Assembly (NCBI GenBank): GCA_963580285.1
Contig: OY757014.1
Span: 101,124,072-101,188,071 of the forward strand
Source of the DNA: Lucinisca nassula
Taxonomy: Eukaryota > Mollusca > Bivalvia > Lucinida > Lucinidae
Direction of reading: 5' to 3'
Length of the DNA: 64,000 nt
Shown: in pieces, positions 13,555-25,684 of the stretch
Numbering within the stretch: the first letter of the stretch is position 1
How the letters are laid out: each line of letters starts with the position of its first letter
Program-made: the position numbers and the translations under genes
The notes under the pieces: model-generated
Databases searched by the model: none
What the model was told of the DNA's origin: nothing
The model's input: the letters and a program-made list of their open reading frames with translations, nothing else

Positions 13555-13806
13555 TCTGTGACGGTTCTTCTGTGGCGATTTATTTATGTTGTTGTTTGTT
13601 ACTTACTGTGTGTATCACTTGTGTCTTTTTATTTTGGATGGCCATATGGCCATTTTGTGGGAAAGTAACTGTCCTTATGGCCTTCCTTTTTTTAGGTTTC
13701 CATTATGGTCTGGTCGCTTAATGTTTATGTTTCTTTCCCTTTGGTGTCTTTGGTGGGTGGAGTAAATTAATTGTATCTATTCCTGATCTTTGTTTTACTT
13801 CTACTT
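13555..13806 (+). repeat. L-family retroelement, 3' UTR fragment
   Basis: Matches the conserved 3' UTR: GCGGTTCTTCTGT-like start, TTTGGATGGCCATATGGCC, GGGAAAGTAACTGTCC, CTTTGGTGTCT, and the 3' terminus GATTCCTGATC...CTTCTA-like. 5' truncated. Confidence 0.75.
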
Positions 13807-14474
13807 TGCTCCATATCGTGGTCTAACTACATATTAATTTTCAGCTTGATTGGATCTAAATTGTAGGAGGAGTTAGCCGTAAATGAAAATATTACATATA
13901 TTTTCGAAGTGTTATACTTATATAAATATTTGGTGGACCAGCCTCTCTAAACCATATGCACTGCTCAACATCATAATCAGACTTTATATCAAGATTGTGC
14001 TAGATTGAATGTTACCTGCAGGAGAAGTTAGCCGCAAACAAAATGTGCACAGAAATGTTCAAAGGGGCATAACTCGATTAATTTTGGTGGACTGTAACCT
14101 CAAAATAATAAGCACTGCGCCACATAAGGATCTTTCTATATATGAAGTTTCCACTCCATCGGATATTAATTGTAGGAGAAGTTAGCCATAAACAAAATAC
14201 TTAAAGAAATCTGCAAAGGGGCATAAGTTTGTTTATATCTGGTAAGCCATATCCTCAAAACAATATGCGCTGCTCCAAATTGTGGTCAAAATCTTTATCA
14301 ATTTTCAGCTTGATTAAATGTTCACTGCAGGAAGAGTCAGCCATAAACAGGAATTTTCAAAGGGGCATAATTCGATATATATTTGGTGCACTGTAACCTT
14401 GAAATAATATGCGCTGCTCCACACGTTGGTCTAACTGTATATCAAGTTTCAGCTTTATCGGTTCTAAATTGCAG
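13807..14474 (+). repeat. Tandem repeat core (about 130 bp, GAGGAGTTAGCCG family), left part
   Basis: About five units share CAGCTTGATTGGAT, GGAGGAGTTAGCCG, CAAAGGGGCATAA and GGTGGACTGTAACC. The array continues at 15706-16510 after an L-family insertion. Confidence 0.7.
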
Positions 14475-15120
14475 GCAAAATTGCCCCCAGAACTTCAGTT
14501 AAATAAAGCAAATTCTTCTAATACCGCGGCCCCATTTGTTGGATTTACATCTATCTATTGTAGATGGGTTTGTTTCGTGCAAAATTTATGATAAACGCGC
14601 TGACTTTGATTTTGAGATTGTAAATTTTTCTTTTTTGGATGGTGCTGTTCCTCGTGCGCCATCCTATGGCGTTTATATTTCGCAATTAATATGATCTGCT
14701 AGAGTGTGTAGTCATGTAACTGACTTCAACACTCGAAATAAATTATTAACGGCTAAACTTCTTAATCAGGGTTATCGGTACCATAAACTACGCAAAGCCT
14801 TTCAAAATTTTATAGACGCCATTCTGATTTAATTTCAAAATTCAATATTGGACTTAAATCTCTTCTGCAACAAGGTCTATCGGAACCCGAATTTTATGGT
14901 GACTTAGTATATAAATTTAGAAAAATATATAACCACAATTTCTTCAGTACCAAATTTCGTAAAATCATTATTCGATATAAAAAGATTGGGTACAACATGG
15001 ATGTTATACGACAGACTGCATGCATGGTAGTTAATCCAATCACGGTTGGCAACTTTGCTTCCCACTTTAATGCACGCCGGTGGGTCAGGCCTCATATTCT
15101 ATGACGGTTCCAACGTAAAG
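14475..15120 (+). pseudogene. L-family retroelement: C-terminal part of reverse-transcriptase-like protein, broken
   Basis: Fragments of the same protein tail appear in order: PPELQLNKANSSNTAAPF, then (after a frameshift near 14540) IYDKRADFDFEIVNF, LDGAVPRAPSYGVYISQLI, a stop, HVTDFNTRNKLL, GYRYHKLRKAF, a frameshift, then SLLQQGLSEPEFYGDLVYKF and IIRYKKIGYNMDVIRQTACM. This tail is common in retroelement proteins of marine invertebrates. The FLDL...YDKRDDF...YISQLIRFAR stretch looks like the thumb region after an RT core, which is my inference. The RT core itself is absent (5' truncation). The + strand copy is followed by its 3' UTR. Confidence 0.72.
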
Positions 15121-15705
15121 GCTTATTGAGAATTAGAGAGATCTAATTCAAGGTAATGTTGGTTGGTGCCTGATACTCTGTCTCTTGTCGGGCCCATCGG
15201 AGTCTAACAGTTGGTTTTCTTTTGCTCCAGCATTTCAGTGGTTTCTTGCTGTCGAGTCCTCACCGTTGTCTCACATCCGTGGTTCTTTGATTATGTGTGT
15301 TCACGGAGATATTGCACTGATGAGTTAGGTGGCCTTCATGCGGACTGAACAAATTATTTGTCTAAATCGCGACGGAAGTAAGGGCGAGGATTGTGGCCAC
15401 GTAAAATCGATTTAAGCCCCTCCCCCCACCCCAGTGGAAATCTTTCCACTGACCGTTCCAAGGCGGTTCTTCTGTGGCGGTTTATTTATGTTGTTGTTTG
15501 TTACTTACTGTGTGTATCACTTTTGTCTTTTCATTTTGGATGGCCATTTTTGTGGGAAAGCAACTGTCCTTATGGCTCTCCTTTGTTTGGGTTTCCATTA
15601 TGGTCTGGTCGCTTAATGTTTGTGTTTCTTTCCCTTTGGTGTCTTTGATGGGTGGAGTAAGTTAATTGTATCGATTCCTGATCTTTGTTTTACTTCTACT
15701 TTACA
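15121..15705 (+). repeat. L-family 3' UTR of the copy at 14475
   Basis: Continuous with the RT-like pseudogene. It carries the conserved blocks CTCCAGCATTTCAGTGGTTT, CATGCGGACTGAACAAATT, AAATCGATTTAAGCCCC and GGCGGTTCTTCTGTGGCGG, and ends at TGTTTTACTTCTACTTTAC. There is no poly-A tail. The open frames at 15391-15665 recur in other copies as 3' UTR shadows. Confidence 0.75.
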
Positions 15706-16510
15706 GAAACTACCAAAGGTGGATAACTTTGTTTTCATTTGTTGGATCATAACCTCAAAACCAGATCAATGACTACGCCAGAAAGGGCCCCACATATAGC
15801 TTTCAAAGAGGTGTGGTACAAGTTTTTGTCAGAATGTAGGTCTTGTGATGTTAAGTATTTGTATAAATTTTCATGAGAGAAAGGCAAATACTTTTGAAGT
15901 TATGACACAGGTTAAGTATTGTGGTCAAGGCAAGACAAACACACGGACAAAAGCAATATAGGCATGGTCCTGTGTCAGAATATAGGTCTTGTGATGGTGA
16001 GTATGTGTGTAAAGTTTCATGAGAGTAGTGCCTTCCTTTTGAAGATATGACAAACGTTACGATTTGGTTAAGGCGTTACAAACACACGAGCAACAGCAAT
16101 ATAGTTGTAGCTAGTGTGAGGCCACAACAATATGCACTGCTCCACATCATGGTCTAACTATATTTAAAGTTTCAGCTTGCTCGAATATTAATTTTAGGAG
16201 GAGTTATCCGGAAACTAAATATTTACAGAAATACTCAAATGGGCATAATTTAGTGAATATTTAGTGGACCGTAACCTTGAATTGATATGCGCTACAGCAG
16301 GTCAGGGTCTTACTATTTACCAAGTTTCAGCTTGATCGGATTAAAACGGTAGGAGGAGTTACCCGGAAACGAAAGTTTTCAAAAAATGTTCAAAGGGGCA
16401 TAATTCAGTAACTATTTGGTGGACCGTAACATCGAAAAGTTTACAGATCGACGGACGCCGACCCCATACCATAATGCGACCTTTTTTTCGCGCGTATATA
16501 AACCCGTCCA
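15706..16510 (+). repeat. Tandem repeat core (GAGGAGTTAGCCG family), right part and 3' end
   Basis: Units resume after the L-family insertion. The element ends with GATCGACGGACGCCGACC and CCATACCATAATGCGACC, a CGGACG-rich terminal segment. Confidence 0.6.
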
Positions 16511-16656
16511 TTATGACGTTTTTCTTGTTTAGTGTGTCGAACAACTGGCAGTAGACAGCAGTATTTTTCGTAGATGTTCAATGAAATGCTTGTCAATTGA
16601 TACACAATGTGTGTTTGTCTTGAAATTTTGAACGTAACATAATTCCAATATTTCAG

Positions 16657-16858
16657 ATATTTGAAAAGTATTCTCCCTATTTGTACAAGTTTTGTGGCAA
16701 CTCCCTAGACGACGGAAGAATAGGCGAGCTCGAATTTGATAGTGATGATTTTCCGGTAGATGGAGAGACTATAACCAGCACACTATATGCTCATTTGTAT
16801 GCTGACAACAACATTTACACTGGAAAAGGCTTTGCAATAACATTTCGTCAACTTCAAA
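16657..16858 (+). CDS. CUB-domain protein, exon encoding the second half of CUB domain 1
   Basis: Acceptor TTTCAG at 16651-16656, donor GTAAGC at 16859. It starts in phase 0, exactly fitting the end of the exon at 2243-2445, and ends in phase 1, fitting the exon at 42877. The 67 residues run from IFEKYSPYLYKFCG, with the fourth CUB Cys in FCG, through a GELEFDSDDFPVDGETI loop and YAHLYADNN to YTGKGFAITFRQLQ, the usual Gly-x-Gly-Phe-x-Ile closing strand of a CUB domain. Reading on past the donor runs into a poly-C and (CA)n stretch, which supports the splice site. Together the two exons give one complete CUB domain of about 115 residues. Confidence 0.88.
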
Positions 16859-17031
16859 GTAAGCATGGTCAAATCCGTTACCCCCCCCCCCCTCACACAC
16901 ACACACACCTAAATTGCCCAGGGTATGTTCAGCGTTTCTCACCGTTGCGAGCCAGGATCGTTGCCGGTATTTTATGCGGCAAAGTTAAGTCGCCCGTTTT
17001 TTTCTCTATGGGAACTCCGATAGCAGACATG
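16859..17031 (+). other. Start of intron 2 (16859-42876)
   Basis: Poly-C and CA runs near 16880-16908 follow the donor. This intron of about 26 kb contains no further supported exon. Confidence 0.6.
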
Positions 17032-17127
17032 CATCAAAACAAAAACATGCCTATATAATATGACCCATCAAATCACAATTTTGTATGGTAAAACTTTCTG
17101 CTCAAAACACAATTTGTGGGTACTGTA
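17032..17127 (+). repeat. AAACACGCC foldback MITE, left half only
   Basis: Starts CATCAAAACAAAAACATGCC and runs to TTGTGGGTACTGT, just before the palindrome. An L-family copy begins immediately after. Confidence 0.55.
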
Positions 17128-17132
17128 TAGAA

Positions 17133-18155
17133 AATAGAAGTGAAGGCAATAATCAAGAATCGATAAATAAACCCAAGGCTCCAGTCAGGGATATCAAAAA
17201 GAAAGAAACACAAACATGTAACAACTAGACTCTAATAGAAACACCAATTGCGGAAAGCCAAAAGGACAGTTACTTTCCCATACAATGGACAATTGGCCAT
17301 CCAAAACAAAATAATATCAGCGATACACACACTCAAAGACAAACCATAACAAAATTAACCGCGTCAGAAGAACCGCATTGGAACGGCCAGTGAAACGAAT
17401 TCCACTGGGGGGGGGGGGCTTAAATGGATTTTGTGCGGCCGCAATCTTCGCCCCTTACTTCCGTCGCGATTTAGGCAAAACAATTCAGTCCGCATGTAGG
17501 CCTCCTAATTCATCAGACTGACGTGCAACATCTCCGAGAACACAAAAATCAAACAACCACAGAGATGAAACAACAGTGAGGACTCGACATCAAGAAACCA
17601 CTGAAATGCTGGAGCAAAGGAAAGCCAACAGTCAGACACTGGTGGGCCCGAACAGAGACAGAGCATCAGGCCCCAACCAACATTACATAAAATTTTATTA
17701 TCTCTAATGCTCAGTAAGCCTTTACGCTGGAACCGTCATCGAATTTGAGGCCTGACCCACGGGCGAGCAATTAAAGAGGGAAGCAAAGTTGTCAACCGTG
17801 ATTAGGTTAACTACTATGCATGCAGTCTGTCGTAAAACAGTTATGTTGTACCTAATCATTTTATATCGAAGAATGATCTTAAGACATAGGTTGCAACTGC
17901 AATTATATATTTTTTTCTGAATTTATATACTAAGTTATTGACAAATTCGGGTTCCGATAGACCTTGTTGCAGAGTGATTTACGTTCAACATTGAATTTTG
18001 AAATGAAATCTGAATGAGGTCTATAGAATGTTGAAAAGGCTTTGCGTAGTATATTATATATACCGGCAACCCCGATCAAGAAGCCGGCAGCCAACAATCC
18101 ACCACGAGCGCTGAAGCCAGCTACCACATTTGGGTCGATGACATTATGGCACAAA
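17133..18155 (-). pseudogene. L-family retroelement copy, 3' UTR and RT-like tail
   Basis: Reads right to left: the RT-like tail (LRKAFSTFYRPHSDFISKFN at about 17985-18050) with stops, then the whole conserved 3' UTR, to the 3' terminus TTGCCTTCACTTCTATTTTC near 17133. It is 5' truncated and non-coding. Confidence 0.7.
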
Positions 18156-18747
18156 GTCAGAATGTATGATAGGGATACTTTTCAATTTTAGTTCACACGA
18201 GACGAAGGCTCAGTGTGAACTTTTGTGATGAATCAGTGCCCTTCGTCTGTCTGTAGCCTAGCGTCGGTCGTGTATCGTCTGTCAACATTTGACCTTGCAT
18301 ATACCATACAGGCTGCATTATTCATTGGATCTTCATGGAACTTCGTCAGGATGTGTCATCTGAGGTCGAAAACTACATTCCTTGTCAAATCATATGGAAC
18401 ACTCTTGATGCAACAGAGGCTGCATTTTGCAATTGATCTTCTTGAAACTTTGTCAGGATGAGTGTCTAGATAAATTTTAGGTCAAATCATTATATACCCA
18501 GAAAATGTCCCGTCTACTTTGTACAGAAGTTACCGGTCAATATTTTTCCATATTGCCCGTGGTCAAGTTCATATTGCCCGTAGATAGGCAGTCACGTTCA
18601 AAATAGAACTACTTTCAAATTTGTCCACTTCGATACTAAAAATTGGCAGCCATCTTGTCGTGCGTATCGATTGAAATAACCTTAAACAAAATGAATATAG
18701 GCTGTGACAAGGTGCATAAAGTGCATTTTATGCTAGCAAATATGACC

Positions 18748-18999
18748 CATCACGAAAACACGCCTATATAATTTTGACCCCCTTGAAACCCATGTTTGTA
18801 CAGAAAAACTGGGTTTCCGGGGGTATACCTTATTTTTCTTATTTCTGCTCTAAAATATAGATTGCGGGTACTCGTTGGAACCGCCTCAATCTATATTTGG
18901 AGCAGAAATAAGAAAAATATCACAATTTTTCATCATAAAATTTTCATTTTTTCGGCGATAAAGGTGGCAATGTATTTGTATAGGCGTGTTTGCGTAATG
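18748..18999 (+). mobile_element. AAACACGCC foldback MITE, copy 2
   Basis: TIRs CATCACGAAAACACGCCTAT and ATAGGCGTGTTTGCGTAATG. The central palindrome has partly collapsed (CTCGTTGGAACCGCCTC). Confidence 0.8.
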
Positions 19000-19039
19000 T
19001 ACCTGCAATCTGTTCAGATATTCAATAATTTCTTTTAGG

Positions 19040-19478
19040 AACTCAAGAGTATTTTGAAAGAAACAAAACTAACACACTTCGGTAAGCATGGCGTCCTGCG
19101 TTGGGAAACGTTAATGTTTTTAATGACGTCACGTAAACCGACGTCAACGTCGTCTTCACTTTGGCGCCATTGGGCGTGGTTTTTCATAGTGTAGGAAGAC
19201 ACTTAACGACGTGCATTATTTTCAATTTCAAAGCACTTAAAGATGTCTAATCTCATTTTACGTTCAAATTTCAAAGCCAGGCAATCCTGAATTCTGGCAC
19301 AGACTCCAAGTTTATAATAATATATAATGAAAAGGTTATTGACTTTATATTGTGAAATATTCGGCACTCGTTCATATGGCGAAGACACACTCGCAAGCTC
19401 GTGCTTCCTTCGCCATATGAACTCGTGCCGAATATTTCACAATTTAAAGTCAATAACCTATAATTATAGCAATGTCAC
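19040..19478. mobile_element. Foldback element with a 127-bp near-perfect hairpin
   Basis: Arms AGGTTATTGACTTTATATTG (from 19333) and the inverse ending GTCAATAACCT (19459) flank a loop of TCGCAAGCTCG type. CGTCACGTAAACC, GACGTCAACGTC and GGCGCCATTGGGCG lie to the left. Confidence 0.65.
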
Positions 19479-19538
19479 CTTGGCTTAAAAACTAGGTCAC
19501 TAGGTCAAATCATATGAAACACTTGTGGGTACAATGGA

Positions 19539-19950
19539 AAGTAGAAGTAAAATAAAGATCAGGAGTCGATACAATAAACTTACTCCACCCATCAAAGACA
19601 CCAAAGGGAAAGAAACACGAACATGAAGCGACCCGACCATAATGGAAAACTAAACAAAGGAAGGCCATAAGGACAGTTACTTTCCCACAAAATGGCCAAA
19701 TGGCCATCCAAAATAAAAAGACACAAGTGATACACACAGTAAGTAACAAACAACAACATTAATAAACCGCCACAGAAGAACTGCCTTGGAACGGTCAGTG
19801 GAAAGAATTCCACTGGGGGGCTTAAATCGATTTTCCATGGCCATAATCCTCGCCCTTACCTCTGTCGCGATATACACTAAGTTTGTTTATTCCGCATGAA
19901 GGCTTCCTAACTCATCAGTGTAACATCTCCGAGAACATACAAATCAAACA
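19539..19950 (-). repeat. L-family 3' UTR copy, left part
   Basis: 3' terminus at the left (AAAGTAGAAGTAAAATAAAG in + sense). The copy is cut at 19950 by element C and resumes at 22775-22865 with ACCTACAGAGATGAAAC. Confidence 0.75.
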
Positions 19951-22774
19951 AGAGGACCATGATGGTCCTAAATCGCTCACCTGAGGTAAGATATTTACAT
20001 TCTTAATATTTAAGTTTGACAATGTAGATGCTACAAGTTGTTTGATGCTATTATCTGAACACTCTTCGTAGAGATTGACGATTGAAGCAAAAATCGTGGC
20101 CTCCAGATGCTGTATAAGGTTTTCGAGGAATTTGACCTAGTGGCCTAGTTTCTTACCTGACATGATCAATATTTGAACTTGACCCAGATATCATCAAGAC
20201 AAACATTCTGGTAAAGTTTCATGAAGATTGAAGTGAAATTGAAGTCTCTAGAGGGTGAACAAGGGTTTCAAGGAACTTGACCTAGTGACCTAGATTCTGA
20301 CTTGCCATGACCCATATTCCAACCTGACTCAGATATCATCAAGTTAAATATTCTGGTAAAGCTTCATGAAATTTGAAGCAAAACTACTGTCTCTAGAGGG
20401 TGAACAAGGATTTCAAGGAATTTGACCTAGTGACCTAGTTTTTACCTGATATGACCCATATTCAAACTTGACCCAGATATCATCAAGACAAACATTCTGA
20501 TAAAGTTTCATGAAGATTGAAGCAATATTGTGGTCTCTAGAGGATGTACAAGGTAAATGTTGATGACGCACGTCACATGATGAATGATGCACGACGCACT
20601 TACGACGGACAAAAGATGATCACAAAAGCTCACCTTGAGATTTGCTCAGGTGAGCTAAAAATTGAGGTTTCTAGAGTATAAACAAGGTTTTTCTATGATT
20701 TGACCTACTGACCTACTTTTTGAGCTCAGATGACCCATATTGGAACTTGCCCTCGATATTGTAGATATGATCATTCTCAGCAAGTTTGATGATGATTGGA
20801 CCAAAACTGTGGCCTCTAGAGTGTTAACAAGGTTTTTCTATGATTTGACTTACTAACCTACTTTTTTAATCCAAATGACCCATATTCGAACTTGACCTAG
20901 ATATTGTAGAGATGATCATTCCGAGCAAGTTTGATGATGATTGGACCAAAACTGTGACCTCTAGAGTGTTAGCAAGGTTATTCTATGATTTGACTTACTG
21001 ACCTATCTTTTGATCCCACATTACCATATTTGAACTCGACTGAGATATTGTCAGGATGATCATTCTCAGCAAATTTAAGGATGATTGGACCAAAACTGTG
21101 GACTCTAGAGTCTTAACACAGTTTTCATTGATTTGACCTACTGACTTACTTTTTGACCTGACATGACCAATATTATACTCGACCAAGATATTGACAGGAT
21201 AATCATTCTGAGCAAGTTTGAGGATGATTGGACCAATACAGTTGCCTCTAAAGTCTTAACAAGGTTTTTCTATGATTTGACCCACTGACCTACTTTTTGA
21301 CCCGAAATAACCTATATTTGACCGAGATTTTTCAGGATGATCATTGGAGCAAATTTGAGGATGATTGGACCAAAACTGTGGCCTTTAGAGTCGTAACAAT
21401 GTTTTTCTATGATTTGACCTGCTGACCAACTTTTTGATCCCATATGACCTGTATTCGAACTTGACCGAGATATTGTCAGGATGATCATTCTGAGCAAAAT
21501 TGAGGATGATTGGACCAAATCTGTGGCCTCTAGAGTCGTAACCATGTTTTTCTATTATTTGACCTGCTAACCGCCTTTTTGATCACATATGACCTGTATT
21601 CGAACTTGACCGAGATATTGACAGGATGATCATTCTGAGCAAAATTGAGGATGATTGGACCAAAACTGTGGCCTCTAGAGTCTTATCAAAGTTTTTTCTA
21701 CGATTTGACCTGCTGACCTACTTTTTGACCCGACTTGAACCATATTCGAACTTGACCGAGATATTGTCAAGATGATCATTCTGAGAAAGTTTCAGGATGA
21801 TTTGACCAAAATTGTGGCCTCCAGAGTCTTAACAAGGTTTTTTTATGATTTGGCCTGCTGACCTACTTTTTGTCCCGACATATTCGTACATGACCAAGAT
21901 ATTGACAGAATAATCATTCTGAGGAAGTTTGAGGATGATTGGACCAAAACTGTAGCCTCTAGAGTCTTAACAATGTTTTCTTATGATTTGACCTACTGAC
22001 CTACTTTTTGACCCGAAATGACCCGTATTTGAACTTGACTGAGATATTGTCAGGATGATCATTCTGAGCACATTTGAGGATGATTTGACTGAAACTGTGG
22101 CCTCTAGAGCGTTAACAAGGTTTTTCTATGATATGACTTGGTGACCTACTTTTTGAACCGACATAACCCATATTCGAACTTGACTGAGATATTGTCAGGA
22201 TGATTATTCTGAGCAAGTTTCAGGATGATTGAACCAAAACTGTGGCCTCTAGAGCCTTAACAAGGTTTGTCTATGATTTGACCTGCTGACCTACTTTTTG
22301 ACCCGACATGACCCATATTCGAACTTGACCGAGATATTGTCAAGTTGATCATTCTGAACACGTTTGAGGATGATTTGACAAAAACTGTGGCCTCTAGAGT
22401 CTTGACAAGGTTTTTCTATGATTTGACCTGCTGACCTACGTTTTGACTCGACATGACCCGTATTCGAACTTGACCGAGATCTTGTGGGGATGATCATTCT
22501 TCGCAAGTTTCAGGATGATTGGACCAAAACTGTGGCCTCTAGAGTCTGAACAAGGTTTTTCTATGATTTGACCTACTGACCTACTTTTTGACCCGACATA
22601 ACCCATATTTAACCTTGACCCAGATACTATTACGGCAAACATTCTGGTAAAGTTTCATGAAGACATAAGCAAAACTGTAGTCTCTAGAGTCTTAACAAGG
22701 TAAATGTTGACGACGCACGACGCACGAAAGGTGATCACAAAAGCCCAGCTCGAGCTTTGCTCAGGTGAGCTAAA
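19951..22774 (-). mobile_element. Helentron-like element C inserted in an L-family copy; about 136-bp tandem core
   Basis: Read on the - strand it starts TTTAGCTCACCTGAGCAAAG, has GTGATCACCTTTCGTGCG and CGTGCGTCGTC, then about 15 core units (GACCTACTTTTTGACCCGAC, GGATGATCATTCTGAGCA, ACTGTGGCCTCTAGAGTC in + sense), a more diverged part at 20000-20650, and ends with the 3' hairpin GGACCATCATGGTCC and TCT. The host L-family sequence is interrupted between the two A of CAAACAACC (T|T on the element strand) with no duplication, as expected of Helitron2/Helentron transposition. An internal GCTCACC...GGTGAGC pair near 20630-20655 suggests two units joined end to end. Confidence 0.68.
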
Positions 22775-22865
22775 ACCTACAGAGATGAAACAAGGTTGAG
22801 GACCCGACAGCATACAACAACAGAATTGCTGGAGCAAAAGAAAACCAACAGGTAGACTCCGAGGT
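22775..22865 (-). repeat. L-family 3' UTR copy, right part (continues 19950)
   Basis: ACAGAGATGAAACAAGG and GCTGGAGCAAAAGAAAACC continue the L-family sequence broken at 19950. Confidence 0.75.
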
Positions 22866-23169
22866 CATAGGCTGCATTGTTTAAAGGATATTCATGACCA
22901 GGATAAGTGTCTATGTCAAATATGAATATGCGTCATATTGGGTCAAATTCTATATCACCAGGTCAAATTATATGAAAACATTGAAGATGCAATAAAGGCT
23001 GCAACTTTTGATGAATCATTATGAAAGATGGTCATATTGTTTGTCTAGATGAAATCAGGGTCGAATTTGAATTAGGGCAATCTGGGGTCAAACGCTAGAT
23101 CACTAGGTCAAATCATATGAACGCCTTGTAGAAAAAAAGGAGCTGCATTTTTAATGGGTCTTTTTAGAG

Positions 23170-24250
23170 CATTTTCAGGATCTGCATATAGATAAATGCA
23201 ACACAAATGTGACGGCTGTATAAAGTCTCCTCGTACATCAGCATAGAGCTGATTATATATTCTTGTTCTTTGGTATCATTGAGTGCATTTAGAATCATTT
23301 TGAAAATAGAGTTCTACTTAAGCCGGTTCAAGAGGGCGTGGCCGTGTTCCACATTTCAGGACTCATGCCGTGTTTTTCTCTCAGAGACATCTCCCCCTTC
23401 CCGACTAATACTATATGCAAGTCGGGTAAGTTGGGTATCACATTTTCACATGTTTATTATGACCTTGACCATAAAATACCGCGGATAGACCAATAAAGTA
23501 ATGCTCAGTGACGCACTCGCTAGTTAATTAGAGGTTATTAGAAGTCTATACTAAAATTTTCAATTTAAAAATGGGATTTTTTATTTAAATACTGGGCTGA
23601 AAATAAAAATCTGCATCAGATTTTAATCAAATAATAAGTTTCAAACGTTTTTCTGGCTGGAAAAATAAGTATTTTAAAGATCAATCATTTCGAACGGAAC
23701 TAACAGATATATGTATATTGAATTAAAGTAGTACTCCAGGTAAAGCTAGCAATGCCACCTGTTGTGAGCAGAGCAGAGTCATTAGTGGAGATAGATGATG
23801 CCAGTAGCCAATACCATCTGGTTAAATTACCAATTAATCATGAATGTTTGGTCATTTTTCGTAAAGAAAAGAAAAAAAAAGAAGAAAAAAACACGTCATG
23901 TAGTCATGAACAGACTCAATAAAGCCCAGCCTGCTATTTTCGTTTATTAGGTGTATTCTTTGCTTCTAAGGGGTCTACCTATTCACAACTTATTTATCGT
24001 CACTGCAGCTGGTGTTGTGTCGTGTAGTGGCCATAAAGAGTCTCCCCGTACATCACCATAGCGCAGATGTTTTCTGGTCCTTTGGGATCATTGTATTCAA
24101 TAGAGTTCTGCTTAAGCCAGTACTAGAGGGTGTGGTCGGTGTTGCACATTTCAGTATTGGTCATGAACTGACACAATAAAACCGAGCCTGTTATATTCGT
24201 TTATTTGGTGTATCCTTTGCTTCCGAGGGATGTAACTATTCAGAAATTAT
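23170..24250 (+). repeat. Dispersed repeat with two units, partly homologous to the 383-bp hammerhead repeat
   Basis: CATAAAGAGTCTCCCCGTAC, TGGTCCTTTGGGATCATTG, GAGTTCTGCTTAAGCC and GAGCCTGTTATATTCG occur twice (23200-23345 with 23915-23995, and 24020-24245). The block CACTGCAGCTGGTGTTGTG at about 24003 is shared, with about 45 following bases, with the reverse complement of 41800-41860. A third fragment lies at 24838-24905. Confidence 0.5.
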
Positions 24251-24649
24251 TTGAATATGGGTAGAAAACTAGGTCACTGGGTCAAATCATATGAAAACTT
24301 TGTGGATGCAATGGAGGTTAACATTTTCAATGGATCCTTATTCATTTTGGTGAGACTGTTTGTTTACATGAAATCTAGGTCAAGTTGGAATCTGAGTTAT
24401 CTGAGGTCAAAAACTAAGTCACTTGATCGAAGCATACGAAAACCTTATGAATGCCATAAATGATGCATTTTTTCAATTGAATTATGTCACAGGTAACCAG
24501 ATTCTTTGTCTATATCAAATCTAGGCCAAGTTTGAATGGGTCACTATGAGATCAAAAGCTAGGCCAATAAGTCAAATCATATGCAGACATTTTGGATGCA
24601 AGAGAGGCTGCATTTTAACCCTTCTCTTGCTGAATATTCAGTTTAGCCA

Positions 24650-24790
24650 CACCCATTTGTGACTTTGAACCAATCAGATTACTTCATGTAATTTATTCAT
24701 ACAAATTCATAAATTGAATGTCAAGCAGTGTAGATCCTGATCAGATGGCTTCTTCAAAAGCCACCTGATATGGATCTACATTGTTTGCAA
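24650..24790. repeat. Foldback sequence in element A
   Basis: TGTAGATCC and GGATCTACA flank GATGGCTT/AAGCCACC inverted halves near 24732-24780. Confidence 0.5.
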
Positions 24791-25684
24791 TGACAGGGGT
24801 GGTCGTGAACAGCAGGGTAAGAGTTAATGGAATTTTATGCCGGTACTAGAGGGTGTGGCCTGTGTTGCAATTTTCAGTACTGGTCATGAACACATTGCCT
24901 TTACTTCTATTTTATGATCCGTAGGCATGATGTTTGTCTAGATACATTCTAGGCCCAGTTCGAATATTGAACATCTTAGGCAAGATCAATTTATTTGAAA
25001 AGATTGAGGATAAAATAGAGGCTGCATGTTTCGATGCAGGACGATTGTTTGCCTGGATGAAATCTAGGTCGAGTTTGAAACTTGGTGATGTGGGGTCAAA
25101 CAATAGGTCACTATGTCAAAGTATAACAGAATCTTACGGAAAGAGTAGGGCTGCATTTTCCATTGGATGTTAATGAAATTTGGCCAGGATGAGTGCTACA
25201 TAAATTCTAGGTCAGGTTTGAGTATGGATTAACTTTGGTCACAACTAAATCCCTGGGCCAGATCACATGACAACCATTTGGATGCTATAGAAGCTGCAGT
25301 TTTCAATGGATCATCAAAAATGTTTGACAGATTGTTTGTCTAGACGAAATCTAGGTCAAGCTTGAATCTTGGTCATCTGTGGTTAGGACCTAGATCACTA
25401 GGTCACATAATATGAAAACCTTGTGGATGAAATAGAGGCTACATTGATCTTTATGAAGCTTGCTCAGGATGCGCATCTAGATGAAATCTAGTCCAAATTT
25501 AAATGTTGGTCATTTTTGGCAAAACTCTACATCACTGGGCCAAAACAAATGAATACGTTAATGCAATTGAGGCTGCAACGTTCAATGGGTCTTTGTGGAT
25601 AAGATCTAGATCGGGTTGAAATCTGGGTCATCTGGGGTTGAAACCAGGTCACTGTGTCAAATCAAAAGAAAACCTTGTTGATGC

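Noticed and set aside
15300..15360. CACTGATGAGTTAGG in the L-family 3' UTR looked like a hammerhead core.
   Set aside because: There is no GAA following a stem II and no partner for stem I; this holds in all L-family copies.
15391..15665. Hydrophobic open frames with repeated YCVYH..LFILDGH-like sequence; also seen at 19510-19877 and 50231-50599.
   Set aside because: They lie in the 3' UTR of the L-family, downstream of the coding end, and are read in different frames and orientations.
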